Origin: Rhabdaerophilum sp. SD176
GTDB taxonomy: Bacteria; Pseudomonadota; Alphaproteobacteria; Rhizobiales; Beijerinckiaceae
Reading direction: 5' to 3'
NCBI RefSeq assembly: GCF_030143245.1
Contig: NZ_JARJNS010000002.1
Coordinates: forward strand, 496,001-560,000
Length of the DNA stretch: 64,000 nucleotides
Part shown: one piece after another, positions 32,411 through 42,001 of the stretch
Layout of the letters: the number at the start of each line of letters is the position of its first letter
Position numbering within the stretch: position 1 is the stretch's first letter
Notes under the pieces: generated by a model
Told to the model about the DNA's origin: nothing
The model's database searches: none
Seen by the model: only the letters and a program-made list of their open reading frames with translations
Made by a program: the position numbers and the translations under genes

Positions 32411-32530
32411 ATGAAACCCGCCACCAACCCCACCGCCTTGCGCGTCCAGGCCGCTCTCGGCCCGGCCTATGCCGTGCTCGAACTCATCCGGCTGACTGGC
32501 GGCCGCGTGGCGGATATCGCCGAGGGCTGA
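32411..32530 (+). CDS. Possible 39-residue peptide or gene remnant
   Basis: A short ATG frame 20 bases after osmC, encoding TALRVQAALGPAYAVLELIRLTGG and ending AEG. The RVQAALG...VLEL pattern recalls the very start of YbaK-type proteins, so it could be a remnant, but the match is weak. There is no good ribosome binding site and no other evidence for translation. I list it as uncertain, since otherwise the stretch before the convergent terminator holds nothing. Confidence 0.2.
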   Translation: MKPATNPTALRVQAALGPAYAVLELIRLTGGRVADIAEG

Positions 32531-32566
32531 AACAACAACCCCCGCAATCCGGCGAGGATGCGGGGG
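32531..32566 (-). terminator. Terminator for the TTT binding-protein gene
   Basis: CCCCCGCA-ATCC (32539-32550) pairs with GGATGCGGGGG (32556-32566) with one bulged A. Read on the minus strand, the stem is followed by TTGTTGTTT, a T-rich tail. It probably ends the binding-protein transcript whose stop is at 32615, and may also stop osmC read-through. Confidence 0.8.
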
Positions 32567-32614
32567 CGTTTGGCGCCGGAGGGGAGAGTGCCCGGCGCGT
32601 ATCGGTGAGAAGGC

Positions 32615-33586
32615 TCAGTCGAGCTTGATCTTCGCCTTGGCGGCAACATCCTTCCAGCGGGCGGTTTCACTGGCGATGTGACTGGCGAATTCCGCCTGAG
32701 TCGAACCGATCGGCGTGACGCCGACCTTGGTCAGCTTTTCCATCGTTTCCGGCTCGCGCAGGATCGCCTGGATCTCCGCCGTCAGCTTGTCGGCAATCGC
32801 CTTGGGCGTGCCGGCAGGCGCAAAGATGCCATGCCAGGAGGTGGCGGCAAAGCCGGGATAGAACTCGCTCATCGCCGGCATGTCCTTGGCGAAGGGCAGC
32901 CGCGCCGGTGTGGCAGTGGCGAGGGCCTTCAGCTTGCCGGCCTGCACATGCGGCCAGGCGACGGTGATGTTGTCGAAGGTCATCAGGATCTTGCCGGCCA
33001 GCAGGTCATTGGTGATCTGGCCGCTGGAGCGATAGGGCACATGGATGATGTCCGTGCCGGAGGCGAGCTTGAACAATTCGCCGGCAAGATGGATCGAGGT
33101 GCCGGCCCCGGACGAGGCGAAGGCATGCTTGCCCGGTTCGGATTTCAGGAAGGCCACGAGTTCAGGCACGGTGTTCGCCTTCACCTCCGGGTTGACCAGA
33201 AGGATGTTCGGCACCGAGGCAACCAGCGAGAGCGGGATGAAATCCTTCACATGGTCATAGGGCATAGCCTTGTAGACATTCGGATTGATCGAATGCGTCG
33301 AGACCGTGCCCATACCGAGCGTGTAGCCATCCGGAGTTGATTTTGCGACCGAGGCCACGCCGATATTGCCGCCGGCACCGGCCTTGTTCTCGACGATGAA
33401 AGTTGCCTTGAGGCGCTGGCTAAGCCGATCGGCGAGGATGCGGCCCAGCATATCCGTGGTTCCGCCTGCCGCGAAGGGCACGACGATCGTCACCGTCTTC
33501 GAGGGATACTCTGCCTGCGCCAGGGCAGTGCCGGGCAGGATTGCCATGGCCATCAGGCCGAACAGGGTTTTCGACAGGGCTTTCAT
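32615..33586 (-). CDS. Tripartite tricarboxylate (Bug-family) binding protein
   Basis: 323 residues. The signal peptide (LFGLMAMAILPGTALAQ) is followed by the Bug fold: YPSKTVTIVVPFAAGGTTDMLGRILADRLSQRL, VENKAGAGGNIG and SSGAGTSIHLAGELFK are hallmark blocks. Periplasmic binding proteins of this type capture carboxylic acids for TctAB permeases; no TctA/TctB genes are in the window, so the partner is elsewhere or this is a stand-alone sensor. It diverges from a GntR gene over the palindrome at 33674-33691. The catabolic genes next to it suggest a sugar acid or related substrate. Confidence 0.93.
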   Translation of the reverse strand: MKALSKTLFGLMAMAILPGTALAQAEYPSKTVTIVVPFAAGGTTDMLGRILADRLSQRLKATFIVENKAGAGGNIGVASVAKSTPDGYTLGMGTVSTHSINPNVYKAMPYDHVKDFIPLSLVASVPNILLVNPEVKANTVPELVAFLKSEPGKHAFASSGAGTSIHLAGELFKLASGTDIIHVPYRSSGQITNDLLAGKILMTFDNITVAWPHVQAGKLKALATATPARLPFAKDMPAMSEFYPGFAATSWHGIFAPAGTPKAIADKLTAEIQAILREPETMEKLTKVGVTPIGSTQAEFASHIASETARWKDVAAKAKIKLD

Positions 33587-33673
33587 CGACGTTCCTCCTC
33601 ATCGGATCCGCCGTTCGACCGGCGGTTGTGATTTGCTCCGGCCCCGTCCGTATCATGCCTCGAAGGCAATTGA

Positions 33674-33691
33674 AATCTGAAATTTCAGATT
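33674..33691. promoter_or_regulatory. Perfect 18-bp palindrome between divergent genes
   Basis: AATCTGAAATTTCAGATT is a perfect inverted repeat without spacer. It lies 88 bases before the binding-protein start and 54 before the chosen GntR start, an ideal place for a GntR (FadR-type) dimer to control both divergent promoters. Confidence 0.85.
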
Positions 33692-33744
33692 GCAGTTTAG
33701 TATGAAACATGCTGTTTCTGCCGGAGGTAGTCAGCGAGGCGGGC

Positions 33745-34476
33745 ATGGACAGGGATCATCGCGATGGCGCGAGCGAGCCGGGGGCCGGCATCGAGCCGGT
33801 GGATCCGCATCTGCTCAGGAGCCTGCGCGAGCATGTGCATGAACGGCTGCGCGGGCTGATCATCGCTGGGCGGTTCCGTGAGGGCGACCGCCTGCACGAA
33901 CGCGAACTGGCCGACCTGCTGCGGATCAGCACCACACCGGTCAAGGATGCGCTCCGGATGCTGGAAGGCGAAGGGCTGGTGCGGATCGAAGCGCGCCGTG
34001 GCGTGTTCGTGCTGTTCGGCCCGCGCCGTGCCTACGAGATGGCGATGGCCCGTGCCGCCGTCGAGGGCGTGATCGCGGCGATCGCTGCACGCCGCATCGA
34101 CGGGAGCGCCTCTGCCGATCTGGCCGGATTGGTCGGCCGGATGGAGCATGCGACCGAGCATGGCGATCTCGAGGAGATCGTCGCGCTCAACGAGCGGTTC
34201 CATGGCGCGATCTCGACCATTGCCCAATGTGACTATCTCCAGAGCCGGCTGGACAGCCAGCGCATGTATGACCATGCGCGGCGTCTCGCGGTTCTCGGCG
34301 ATCTCGAGGAGCGCCGCGCCGGGTTCCGCGAGCACAGCGCGATTGCCCGTGCGATTGCCGCGCGCGATGCCGATCATGCCGAGCGGGAAATGCGCCAGCA
34401 TATCCTGCGTTCGGCCCGCCACTTCCTGAACCATGTCTTTGGCACCGGACTCGAGGACCGCGACTATGTCGAGTGA
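33745..34476 (+). CDS. GntR-family regulator, FadR/FCD type
   Basis: About 243 residues. The N-terminal winged helix is VHERLRGLIIAGRFREGDRLHERELADLLRISTTPVKDALRMLEGEGLVRIEARRG (roughly 23-80). It is followed by the all-helical FCD ligand-binding domain with the metal-binding pattern (AVEGVIAAIAA, NERFHGAIS, EHSAIARAIAARDADHAEREMRQHI). Such regulators bind organic acids and repress catabolic genes. The ATG at 33745 has GAGG upstream; an ATG at 33709 has none. Its end overlaps the lyase gene start by 11 bases. Confidence 0.92.
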   Translation: MDRDHRDGASEPGAGIEPVDPHLLRSLREHVHERLRGLIIAGRFREGDRLHERELADLLRISTTPVKDALRMLEGEGLVRIEARRGVFVLFGPRRAYEMAMARAAVEGVIAAIAARRIDGSASADLAGLVGRMEHATEHGDLEEIVALNERFHGAISTIAQCDYLQSRLDSQRMYDHARRLAVLGDLEERRAGFREHSAIARAIAARDADHAEREMRQHILRSARHFLNHVFGTGLEDRDYVE

Positions 34477-35383
34477 AGCGATGGTGGCTGCCCTGCGCGG
34501 CATTTCGGGCGTGCATGTCACGCCCTACACGCCTGATGGCGAACCGGACTGGCCGGGCGTCGCTGCCGTTGCGCGCAGCATCGCGGAAGCCGGCATCCAC
34601 AATATCGTCTCGGCGGGGAATACCGGCGAGTTCTATCCCATGACCATGGCCGAGATCGAGCGGAGCCATGCCGTCGCGGCAGAGGCAGCGGCCGGCAAGG
34701 CGAAGGTCACCGCGGGGATCGGCCGTTCGCTGCGCGAGGCCGTCGCGCTCGGCAAGGCGGCGGCGACAGCCGGCTGCGATGCGGTGATGGTGCATCACCC
34801 GCTCGATCCGTTCGCTGCGCCGCAATCACAGGCCGATTACATCCGCGCCATTGCTGATGCGGTACCTCTACCGGTGGTGGCCTATATCCGTTCCGATGCG
34901 ATCGGCGTGGCGGACCTCGTGCGGGTGGCGACCCATGTCAATGTGGCGGGCGTCAAGTTCGCGTCGACGAACCTGATGCTGCTGGCCGAATGCATCCGCG
35001 CCAGCGCCGGCAGCAAGGCCATCTGGATCTGTGGTCTGGCCGAGGGCTGGGCCGCGCCGTTCCATGCGCTGGGGGCACGGGGCTTCACCTCGGGCCTCGT
35101 CAATGTCGCGCCGGAGCGCTCGCTGGCGATCTGGGCCGCCCTGGAGGCGGGCGATTACCCCAAGGCCCGGGCGCTCGTCGATGCGATTGCCGGGTTCGAG
35201 GCGATGCGGACGAAATACGGTAACGGCGCCAATGTGACCGTGGTCAAGGAAGCGATGGGGCTGATGGGCCACAAGGTGGGACCGGTGCGCCTGCCGGGAT
35301 TGCCCGAACTCAACCCTCAGGAGCGGGCGGATCTCGCGCGTATCCTCGAGGGCTGGCGTGCCCGCGCCGCCGCCGCCGAATGA
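34466..35383 (+). CDS. DapA-family aldolase/lyase
   Basis: 305 residues of the DHDPS/NAL superfamily. The Schiff-base lysine is K164 (AGVKFAST), the partner Tyr is Y140 (VVAYIRS), and the substrate loop is GNTGEFYP in place of the GTTGE of DapA. These enzymes act on 2-oxo acids; with the dehydratase gene downstream, a 2-keto-3-deoxy sugar-acid aldolase or dehydratase is more likely than lysine synthesis. The start at 34466 overlaps the GntR gene and has GAGGA eight bases upstream. The next gene is 17 bases away. Confidence 0.88.
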   Translation: MSSEAMVAALRGISGVHVTPYTPDGEPDWPGVAAVARSIAEAGIHNIVSAGNTGEFYPMTMAEIERSHAVAAEAAAGKAKVTAGIGRSLREAVALGKAAATAGCDAVMVHHPLDPFAAPQSQADYIRAIADAVPLPVVAYIRSDAIGVADLVRVATHVNVAGVKFASTNLMLLAECIRASAGSKAIWICGLAEGWAAPFHALGARGFTSGLVNVAPERSLAIWAALEAGDYPKARALVDAIAGFEAMRTKYGNGANVTVVKEAMGLMGHKVGPVRLPGLPELNPQERADLARILEGWRARAAAAE

Positions 35384-35399
35384 CCCGCCGGAGACAGGC

Positions 35400-37133
35400 A
35401 TGACCCGCAAAAAGCTCGAGGACCTGCGTTCGCAGCGCTGGTTCGCCCCGGATGACCTGCGTTCCTTCGGCCATCGCAGCCGCATGAACCAGATGGGCTT
35501 TGCCGATGACGAGTTCAAAGGCCGGCCGATCATCGGCATCATCAATACCTGGTCGGATTTCGCCCAATGCCACGCCCATTTCAAGACGCGGGTGGAGGAT
35601 GTGAAGCGCGGCGTGCTGATGGGCGGGGGCTTCCCGGTTGAGCTGCCGGCGATCTCGCTGTCCGAAAGCACCGTCAAGCCGACGACGATGCTCTATCGCA
35701 ACTTCCTGGCGATGGAGACCGAGGAGCTGATCCGCTCGCAGCCTGTCGATGGCGTGGTGCTGATGGGTGGCTGCGACAAGACCACGCCGGGCCTGCTGCT
35801 CGGCGCGACCAGCGCCAATGTCCCGGCGATCTTCGTGCCGGCCGGGCCGATGCTGCGCGGAAACTGGCAGGGCAAGGCGCTGGGTTCGGGCTCCGATCTC
35901 TGGAAATACTGGGACGAGCGGCGCGCCGGCACGATCACCGACCGCGACTGGAACGAGATGCAGACCGGCATCGCGCGGTCCTATGGCGTCTGCATGACGA
36001 TGGGCACGGCGGCGACGATGACGGCTTTGGCCGATGCGATCGGGATGACGCTGCCCGGCAGTTCGAGCATCCTTGCGGCGGATGCGAACCATATCCGGAT
36101 GTGCTCGGAAGCCGGGCGGCGGATTGTCGACATGGTGTGGGAAGATCTCACGCCGGCAAAGATCCAGACCGAGCAGGCCTATCGCAATGCCATCGTGGTG
36201 GCGATGGCGATGGGCTGCTCGACCAATGCCGTCATCCATGTGCTGGCGATGGCGCGCCGCGCCGGGCACCGGATCGGCCTCGCGGATTTCGATGCGACCA
36301 GCCGCCATGTGCCGGTCATCGCCAATATCCGGCCCTCGGGCAGCACCTATCTGATGGAGGATTTCTACTTCGCCGGCGGATTGCTGGGCCTGATGTCACG
36401 GCTGAAGCCGATGCTCGACCTCAGCCAGATCAATGTCACCGGCAAGAGCTGGGTCGAAAGCCTCGAAGGGGCGCAGGTTTTCAACGATGACGTGATCCGC
36501 CCGCTCGACAACCCGATCTACAAGGAGGGCGCGCTGGCCGTGCTGAAGGGCAATCTCGCGCCGGATGGCTGCGTGATGAAGCCCTCGGCCTGCGCGCAGA
36601 AATTCCTCACGCATTCCGGGCCGGCCCTCGTCTTTGACGATTACCCCGCGCTCAAGGCCAATATAGACCGCGAGGATCTTGACGTGACCGAAGATACGAT
36701 CCTCGTTTTGCGCAATGCCGGGCCGCTCGGCGGGCCGGGCATGCCGGAATGGGGCATGCTCCCGATCCCGAAGAAGCTGCTCAAGCAGGGCGTGCGCGAC
36801 ATGGTGCGCCTCTCCGATGCACGGATGAGCGGCACCTCCTATGGTGCCTGCATCCTCCATGTCGCGCCGGAAAGCTATATCGGCGGGCCGCTGGCGCTGG
36901 TGAAAACCGGCGACCGGATCACGATCGATGTGCCGAACCGGACGATATCGCTCGATGTGCCGGATGAGGAACTGGCCGCCCGCCGGGCTGCCCTCGTGCC
37001 GCCGCCGCCGCGCTACGAGCGTGGTTATGGCTGGATGTTCTCGCGCCATATCAAGCAGGCCGATCAGGGCTGCGATTTCGACTTCCTTGAAACCGAATTC
37101 GGCGCGCCTGTCAGCGAGCCGGTGATCTTCTGA
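35400..37133 (+). CDS. IlvD/Edd-family sugar-acid dehydratase
   Basis: 577 residues. The iron-sulfur cysteines are C57 (AQCHAH), C125 (GGCDKT) and C198 (YGVCMTMG), characteristic of the pentonate-type dehydratases (arabinonate/xylonate) rather than of dihydroxyacid dehydratase. Other marks are PGSSSILAADANH and the C-terminal SDARMSGTSYGACILHVAPE. It removes water from an aldonic acid to give the 2-keto-3-deoxy acid. The exact sugar is not determined. It is in an operon with the DapA-like lyase and an RraA-like gene, with GGAGA before the start. Confidence 0.92.
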   Translation: MTRKKLEDLRSQRWFAPDDLRSFGHRSRMNQMGFADDEFKGRPIIGIINTWSDFAQCHAHFKTRVEDVKRGVLMGGGFPVELPAISLSESTVKPTTMLYRNFLAMETEELIRSQPVDGVVLMGGCDKTTPGLLLGATSANVPAIFVPAGPMLRGNWQGKALGSGSDLWKYWDERRAGTITDRDWNEMQTGIARSYGVCMTMGTAATMTALADAIGMTLPGSSSILAADANHIRMCSEAGRRIVDMVWEDLTPAKIQTEQAYRNAIVVAMAMGCSTNAVIHVLAMARRAGHRIGLADFDATSRHVPVIANIRPSGSTYLMEDFYFAGGLLGLMSRLKPMLDLSQINVTGKSWVESLEGAQVFNDDVIRPLDNPIYKEGALAVLKGNLAPDGCVMKPSACAQKFLTHSGPALVFDDYPALKANIDREDLDVTEDTILVLRNAGPLGGPGMPEWGMLPIPKKLLKQGVRDMVRLSDARMSGTSYGACILHVAPESYIGGPLALVKTGDRITIDVPNRTISLDVPDEELAARRAALVPPPPRYERGYGWMFSRHIKQADQGCDFDFLETEFGAPVSEPVIF

Positions 37134-37141
37134 GGCCTGCC

Positions 37142-37861
37142 ATGTCTGCTCTCACGCCCGCGATCCGCCAGAAACTCCTCGGTGTTTCCACCGCGACGCT
37201 CTGTACGGCCCTGTTCAAGCGCGGGCTGCGCAACCAGTTCCTGCAGGATGTGCGGCCGCTCAACCCGAACCTGCCCAACATGGTCGGCGAGGCCTTCACC
37301 CTGCGTTACATTCCCGCGCGGGAGGACCTCAACCCGATCACCGTCTTCCAGGACCGGGCGCATCCGCAGCGCAAGGCGGTGGAGGAATGTCCGCCTGGCG
37401 CGGTGCTGGTCATGGACAGCCGAAAGGATGCCCGCGCTGCTTCCGCTGGCTCGATTCTCGTGACGCGGCTGATGGTGCGCGGGGCAGCCGGCGTCGTGAC
37501 GGATGGCGGCTTCCGCGACAGCCCGGAAATCGCCGAGATGCCGTTTCCGGCCTATCATAACCGGCCCTCGGCCCCGACCAATCTCACCCTGCATCAGGCG
37601 CTCGATATCAATGTGCCGATCGGCTGCGGCGACGTGCCGGTCTGGCCGGGCGATGTGGTGGTCGGTGACCGCGAAGGCGTGATTGTGATCCCCGCGGGGA
37701 TCGCGGCGGAGATCGCCGACGAGGCTGTCGAGATGACGGCCTTCGAGGATTTCGTGCTGGAGAAGGTTCAGGGTGGCCGCTCGATCCTCGGGCTCTACCC
37801 GCCGACCGATCCCGGCACGAAGGCCGAGTTCGAGGTCTGGCGGGCGCAGCAAGGTCGCTGA
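37142..37861 (+). CDS. RraA-like aldolase / regulator
   Basis: 239 residues. The RraA/HMG-aldolase fold is seen in VGEAFTLRYIPAREDLNPI, LVTRLMVRGAAGVVTDGGFRDSPEI (the DGGxRD active-site motif) and GCGDVPVWPGDVVVGDREGVIVIP. Long members of this family are metal-dependent aldolases of 4-hydroxy-2-oxo acids, or decarboxylases, more often than RNase E inhibitors. In this operon a catabolic aldolase is likelier. It starts eight bases after the dehydratase stop. Confidence 0.88.
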   Translation: MSALTPAIRQKLLGVSTATLCTALFKRGLRNQFLQDVRPLNPNLPNMVGEAFTLRYIPAREDLNPITVFQDRAHPQRKAVEECPPGAVLVMDSRKDARAASAGSILVTRLMVRGAAGVVTDGGFRDSPEIAEMPFPAYHNRPSAPTNLTLHQALDINVPIGCGDVPVWPGDVVVGDREGVIVIPAGIAAEIADEAVEMTAFEDFVLEKVQGGRSILGLYPPTDPGTKAEFEVWRAQQGR

Positions 37862-37928
37862 CATTTCCTGTCAGGATCCGTGATGCGTGGTCTTTGAGCG
37901 GACATGAAAGGCGGGTAAGCCAGCCCGC

Positions 37929-39761
37929 ATGTTCCGCTGGTTTGAATCCTTGCTTGATCCGTTCCCGGCCGCGAGGCCGGGTATGCCACCGCCCGGGCTT
38001 GCGGCTTTCCTCTGGCACTACATCCGGCCGGTCTGGAAGCTGCTGGCCGTCATCACGCTCCTTTCCGCGCTGATCGCGGTGGTGGAGGTGTCGATCTTCT
38101 CGATGATCGGCACGCTGGTCGACTGGCTGGCGCGGGAGAGCCGCGAGGGGTTTTTCGAGCGCAATGGCTGGATGCTCGCGGGCATGCTGGTGCTGATCGC
38201 ATTGGTGGCGCCGGCTTTGCACCTGCTCTGGGAATTCGTGTTCCATCAGGGTATGGCCGGCAACTTCCCGATGCGCGTGCGCTGGCTCGCCCATCGCTAC
38301 CTGCTCGAACAGAGCCTCACCTTCTTCCAGAACGACATGGCCGGCCGGATCGCGACGACCGTTATGCAAACCGCGCTGGCCGTGCGCGAGGCGACGACGA
38401 AGATGTGTGATGTCCTCGTCTATTTCGCAGTCTATGTGCTGGCTGCCCTTGTCTATCTCGCCAGCGCCGACTGGCGGCTCGCCGCGCCGCTTTTCGTCTG
38501 GGCCGGCACCTATGTGCTCACGCTGGTGGTATTCATCCCGAAACTGGGGCGGATCTCCGAGGCGCAGGCCGATGCGCGCGCCCGGATGACGGGCCGGATT
38601 GTCGACAGCTACACCAACATGGCCACAGTGAAGCTTTTCGCCCATTCGCGCGCCGAGGCGGATTATGCCCGCGAGAGCATGGCGCCCTTCCTGGGCACCG
38701 TGCATCGGCAGATGCGGCTGGTGACCGTGCTCAATTCGCTGCTGCACCTGCAGAACTTCGTCATGCTCGCAGCCCTGGCCGGCCTTTCTGTCCTGCTCTG
38801 GCATGCCGAGATTGTCAGCATCGGCGCGATTGCCGTGGCCATTGCTTTGGCGCTGAGGCTGCAGGGCATGTCGCAATGGATCCTCTGGGAGACCTCGGCG
38901 CTGTTCGAGGCGCTCGGCACCGTGCGCGACGGCGCCGGCCTGCTTTCGCAGCCGCTGACCGTGCTGGACAGACCTGGCGCGCCGCCGCTCGCCCCGGTCC
39001 GGGGCGAGATCCGTTTCGAGGCGGTGACCTTCGATTACGGCAATGGCCGCAATGCGCTGGACGGGCTTTCGCTGCAGATCCGGCCGGGCGAGAAGGTGGG
39101 GATCGTCGGCCGGTCCGGGGCGGGGAAGAGCACCCTCGTCTCGCTTCTGCTCAGGCTCTACGATGTCCGGTCAGGCCGCATCCTGATCGACGGGCGTGAT
39201 ATCGGCGAGGTTGCGCAGGAATCCTTGCGCGCACAGATCGCGGTGGTAACGCAGGATACGGCGTTGCTGCATCGCTCGGTGGCGGAGAATATCCGCTACG
39301 GCCGGCCGGATGCGCCGGATTCCCGTGTTATCGCCGCGGCCAAGGCCGCCCATGCCGATGGTTTCATCCGCGACCTTGTCGATTCGAAGGGAAAGCGCGG
39401 TTACGAGGCGCAGGTCGGCGAACGGGGAGTAAAGCTTTCCGGCGGGCAGCGCCAGCGCATCGCGATCGCGCGCGTGTTTCTCAAGGATGCGCCGGTCATC
39501 GTTCTGGACGAGGCGACCTCGGCGCTTGACTCGGAGATCGAGGCCGCGATCCAGGAAAGTCTCGGCCTGCTCGTGCATGGCAAGACCGTCATCGCCATTG
39601 CCCACCGCCTCTCGACCATCGCGGCGATGGATCGCCTCGTGGTGGTCGATCAGGGCCGGGTGGTCGAGGAAGGCAGCCATGCGGAACTCATCCGCCGGGG
39701 CGGCATCTATGCCGATCTCTGGGCGCGGCAATCCGGCGGGTTCATCGGGCATGACGCCTGA
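37929..39761 (+). CDS. ABC exporter, fused membrane and ATPase domains
   Basis: 610 residues. A six-helix transmembrane domain (about 30-330) is fused to an ATPase domain with Walker A GRSGAGKST, signature LSGGQRQRIAIARVFL, Walker B VIVLDEATSALD and the H-loop IAIAHRLST. It resembles MsbA-like or multidrug half-transporters that act as homodimers. The start is in a hairpin-prone stretch (GCGGG at 37911-37915 with CCCGC at 37924-37928) and has no clear ribosome binding site, so leader structure may matter. It may be read with the RraA gene or alone. Confidence 0.9.
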   Translation: MFRWFESLLDPFPAARPGMPPPGLAAFLWHYIRPVWKLLAVITLLSALIAVVEVSIFSMIGTLVDWLARESREGFFERNGWMLAGMLVLIALVAPALHLLWEFVFHQGMAGNFPMRVRWLAHRYLLEQSLTFFQNDMAGRIATTVMQTALAVREATTKMCDVLVYFAVYVLAALVYLASADWRLAAPLFVWAGTYVLTLVVFIPKLGRISEAQADARARMTGRIVDSYTNMATVKLFAHSRAEADYARESMAPFLGTVHRQMRLVTVLNSLLHLQNFVMLAALAGLSVLLWHAEIVSIGAIAVAIALALRLQGMSQWILWETSALFEALGTVRDGAGLLSQPLTVLDRPGAPPLAPVRGEIRFEAVTFDYGNGRNALDGLSLQIRPGEKVGIVGRSGAGKSTLVSLLLRLYDVRSGRILIDGRDIGEVAQESLRAQIAVVTQDTALLHRSVAENIRYGRPDAPDSRVIAAAKAAHADGFIRDLVDSKGKRGYEAQVGERGVKLSGGQRQRIAIARVFLKDAPVIVLDEATSALDSEIEAAIQESLGLLVHGKTVIAIAHRLSTIAAMDRLVVVDQGRVVEEGSHAELIRRGGIYADLWARQSGGFIGHDA

Positions 39762-39796
39762 GCCAGCATGATGCCTGTATGTAGCCCGGCCGGATT

Positions 39797-41989
39797 TCAG
39801 CTGTTTTCCGGGCGGTTGAAGGGCAAAGCGCGGATCCGGCGTTTCGTGGCCGCGAAATAGGCGTTCGCCACCGCCGGGCCGATCGGCGGCACGCCCGGTT
39901 CGCCCACACCGGTCGGCGCCTCGGTCGAGGGCAGGATATGCACATCGACAGCCGGCATCTCGTCGAGACGCAGCACTTCGTAGCCGTCGAAATTTCCTTC
40001 GACGACGCGGCCCTGATCCAGCGTGATGCGGGATTTCAGAATGGCGCCGAGGCCGAAGCCGATGCCGCCCTCCATCTGCGCGCGGACATTGTCCGGGTTG
40101 ACGGCGATGCCGCAATCCACGGCGCAGGTGACACGATGGACCTTCGGCTGGTTGCCCTCGACGGAGATTTCGGCGATCTCCGCGACGATCGTGTCGAAGG
40201 ATTCCGCCAGCGCGACGCCGCGGAACCGGCCCGGTGGCAGGGGCTGGTCCCAGCCGGCCTTTTCGGCCGCGAGTTTCAGCACGGCGGCGTGGCGGGGATG
40301 GTCCTTCAGCAGGTCGAGCCGGAAGGCAACGGGGTCCTTGCCGGCAGCGACGGCGAGTTCGTCAATGAAGGTCTCGACCGCATAGGCCGTGTGGGTGGAG
40401 CCCACCGCTCGCCACCAGAGTACCGGCACGCCGGTGGTCGTGGTGGTGAGTTCCACGCGCATGTTCGGGAAGGCATAGGGCAGTTCGGATGCGCCCTCGA
40501 CCGAGGTGACATCGACGCCGTTCTTCACCATGCCGGCCTCGAAAGGCGTGCCGCTGACGATGGACTGGCCGACAATATGATTCTGCCAGCCGACGACATT
40601 GCCCGCCGCATCCAGCCCGGCCTTCAGGTAGTGGACATAGGCGGGCCGGTAGCGCCCGGCGCGCATGTCATCCTCGCGGGTCCATTGCACGCGCACGGGC
40701 CGCCCGCCGATGGCCTTCGACACGGAGACGGCCTCGGCAATCACGTCGCCATCGATCACGGCGCGCCGGCCAAAGCCGCCGCCGGTCTTCATGACATGGA
40801 GCGTCACCTTGTCCGGTGTCACGCCGGCAATGCCCGCCGCGATGGCCTGGTAGACATCCGGCATCTGGTGCCCACCCCAGACCTCGACGCGGCCATTCTC
40901 GATCCGGGCGATGGCATTCATCGGCTCGAGCGCGGCATGGGCGAGATAGGGGAATTCGAAGGTTGCCTCCAGCACCTTTGCGGCCGAAGCGAAAGCGGAA
41001 CCGACATTGCCGGTATCGGTGGCGACGGCCTTGCCCGGCTGCTTCGCCAGCGCGTGATAGCCAGCCATGATCTCGGTGGTCGAGCGGGTTTCGGCACCGC
41101 TTTCGTCCCAATCGACCGTGACGGCCTCGCGGGCCTTCAGTGCGCGCCACATATTGTCGGCGACCACCGCGACGCCACGCGGCACCTGCACGACATCCAC
41201 CACCCCGCGCATGGCCTTCGCGCGCGTGGCATCGACGGCCCGGACCTTTGCGCCGAAACGTGGCGGATGGATCATCACGGCGGTGAGCAGGCCCGGCAGG
41301 CGGATATCGATCGTGAAATTCTGACGGCCCGTCGACTTGGCAAGGCTGTCATATTTCCGGAGGATCTGGCGATCCTTGCCGATATAGATCCAGTCTTCCG
41401 GCTTCTTGAGCGGCACGTCCTGCGGAACCGGCAGGGCGGCGGCCCGGGCGACGACATTGCCGAAGCTCATGTAGCGCGCCTTGTGGCGCAGCATGCCCTT
41501 CTCGACCTCGATCTCGGCTGCAGGCACATTCCATTCCTGCGCCGCAGCCTGGACCAGCATGAGACGCGCCGCCGCGCCGGCGCGGCGATAGCGGTCGTAC
41601 GAGGAGGGCGTGCCGGTGGAGCCGCCCGTGCCCTGCACGGCGCCGCCCCAGCCGACATTGCCGTAGAGACCAGGATTGCCCCAGCCGCCCTCGACGCGGA
41701 TCTGGGCCCAATCGGCCATCAGCTCCTCGTTCACCAGTGTTGCGATGCCGTGATAGATGCCCTGGCCCATATCCATATGGGCGGAGAAGATCGTGACCGT
41801 ATTGTCGGTGCCGATCCGGATGTAGCCGGCGAAGGGGTTCTGCCCGGCTCGTGCCTGCGCCTTTGCGGTGCGGGGTGCGAAGCCGATCATCAGGCCGCCG
41901 GTTACGGCAGCTGCGCCGAGCAGGAAGCCGCGGCGTGAGGCGACCGGATCCTTCAAGGCCCTGTCAGCGAGGAAACGCGGGATCATCAA
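39797..41989 (-). CDS. Molybdenum hydroxylase large subunit (IorB-like, Tat-exported)
   Basis: 730 residues. A Tat signal ([20 protein letters not shown]) shows export of a folded enzyme. The xanthine-oxidase-type molybdopterin domains follow, with [13 protein letters not shown]-type substrate channel blocks and the catalytic Glu in [10 protein letters not shown] near the C-terminus. Members of the isoquinoline 1-oxidoreductase beta group are periplasmic aldehyde or N-heterocycle oxidising enzymes. The partner is the [2Fe-2S] subunit encoded just upstream. No FAD subunit or cytochrome c gene is adjacent. Confidence 0.93.
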   Translation of the reverse strand: MMIPRFLADRALKDPVASRRGFLLGAAAVTGGLMIGFAPRTAKAQARAGQNPFAGYIRIGTDNTVTIFSAHMDMGQGIYHGIATLVNEELMADWAQIRVEGGWGNPGLYGNVGWGGAVQGTGGSTGTPSSYDRYRRAGAAARLMLVQAAAQEWNVPAAEIEVEKGMLRHKARYMSFGNVVARAAALPVPQDVPLKKPEDWIYIGKDRQILRKYDSLAKSTGRQNFTIDIRLPGLLTAVMIHPPRFGAKVRAVDATRAKAMRGVVDVVQVPRGVAVVADNMWRALKAREAVTVDWDESGAETRSTTEIMAGYHALAKQPGKAVATDTGNVGSAFASAAKVLEATFEFPYLAHAALEPMNAIARIENGRVEVWGGHQMPDVYQAIAAGIAGVTPDKVTLHVMKTGGGFGRRAVIDGDVIAEAVSVSKAIGGRPVRVQWTREDDMRAGRYRPAYVHYLKAGLDAAGNVVGWQNHIVGQSIVSGTPFEAGMVKNGVDVTSVEGASELPYAFPNMRVELTTTTTGVPVLWWRAVGSTHTAYAVETFIDELAVAAGKDPVAFRLDLLKDHPRHAAVLKLAAEKAGWDQPLPPGRFRGVALAESFDTIVAEIAEISVEGNQPKVHRVTCAVDCGIAVNPDNVRAQMEGGIGFGLGAILKSRITLDQGRVVEGNFDGYEVLRLDEMPAVDVHILPSTEAPTGVGEPGVPPIGPAVANAYFAATKRRIRALPFNRPENS

Positions 41990-42001
41990 TGGCTCCGTCT
42001 C

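Noticed and set aside
39938-41938. A 666-residue plus-strand frame over the molybdenum hydroxylase
   Set aside because: It has no recognisable motif and no ribosome binding site, and it is fully covered by the Mo-subunit gene.
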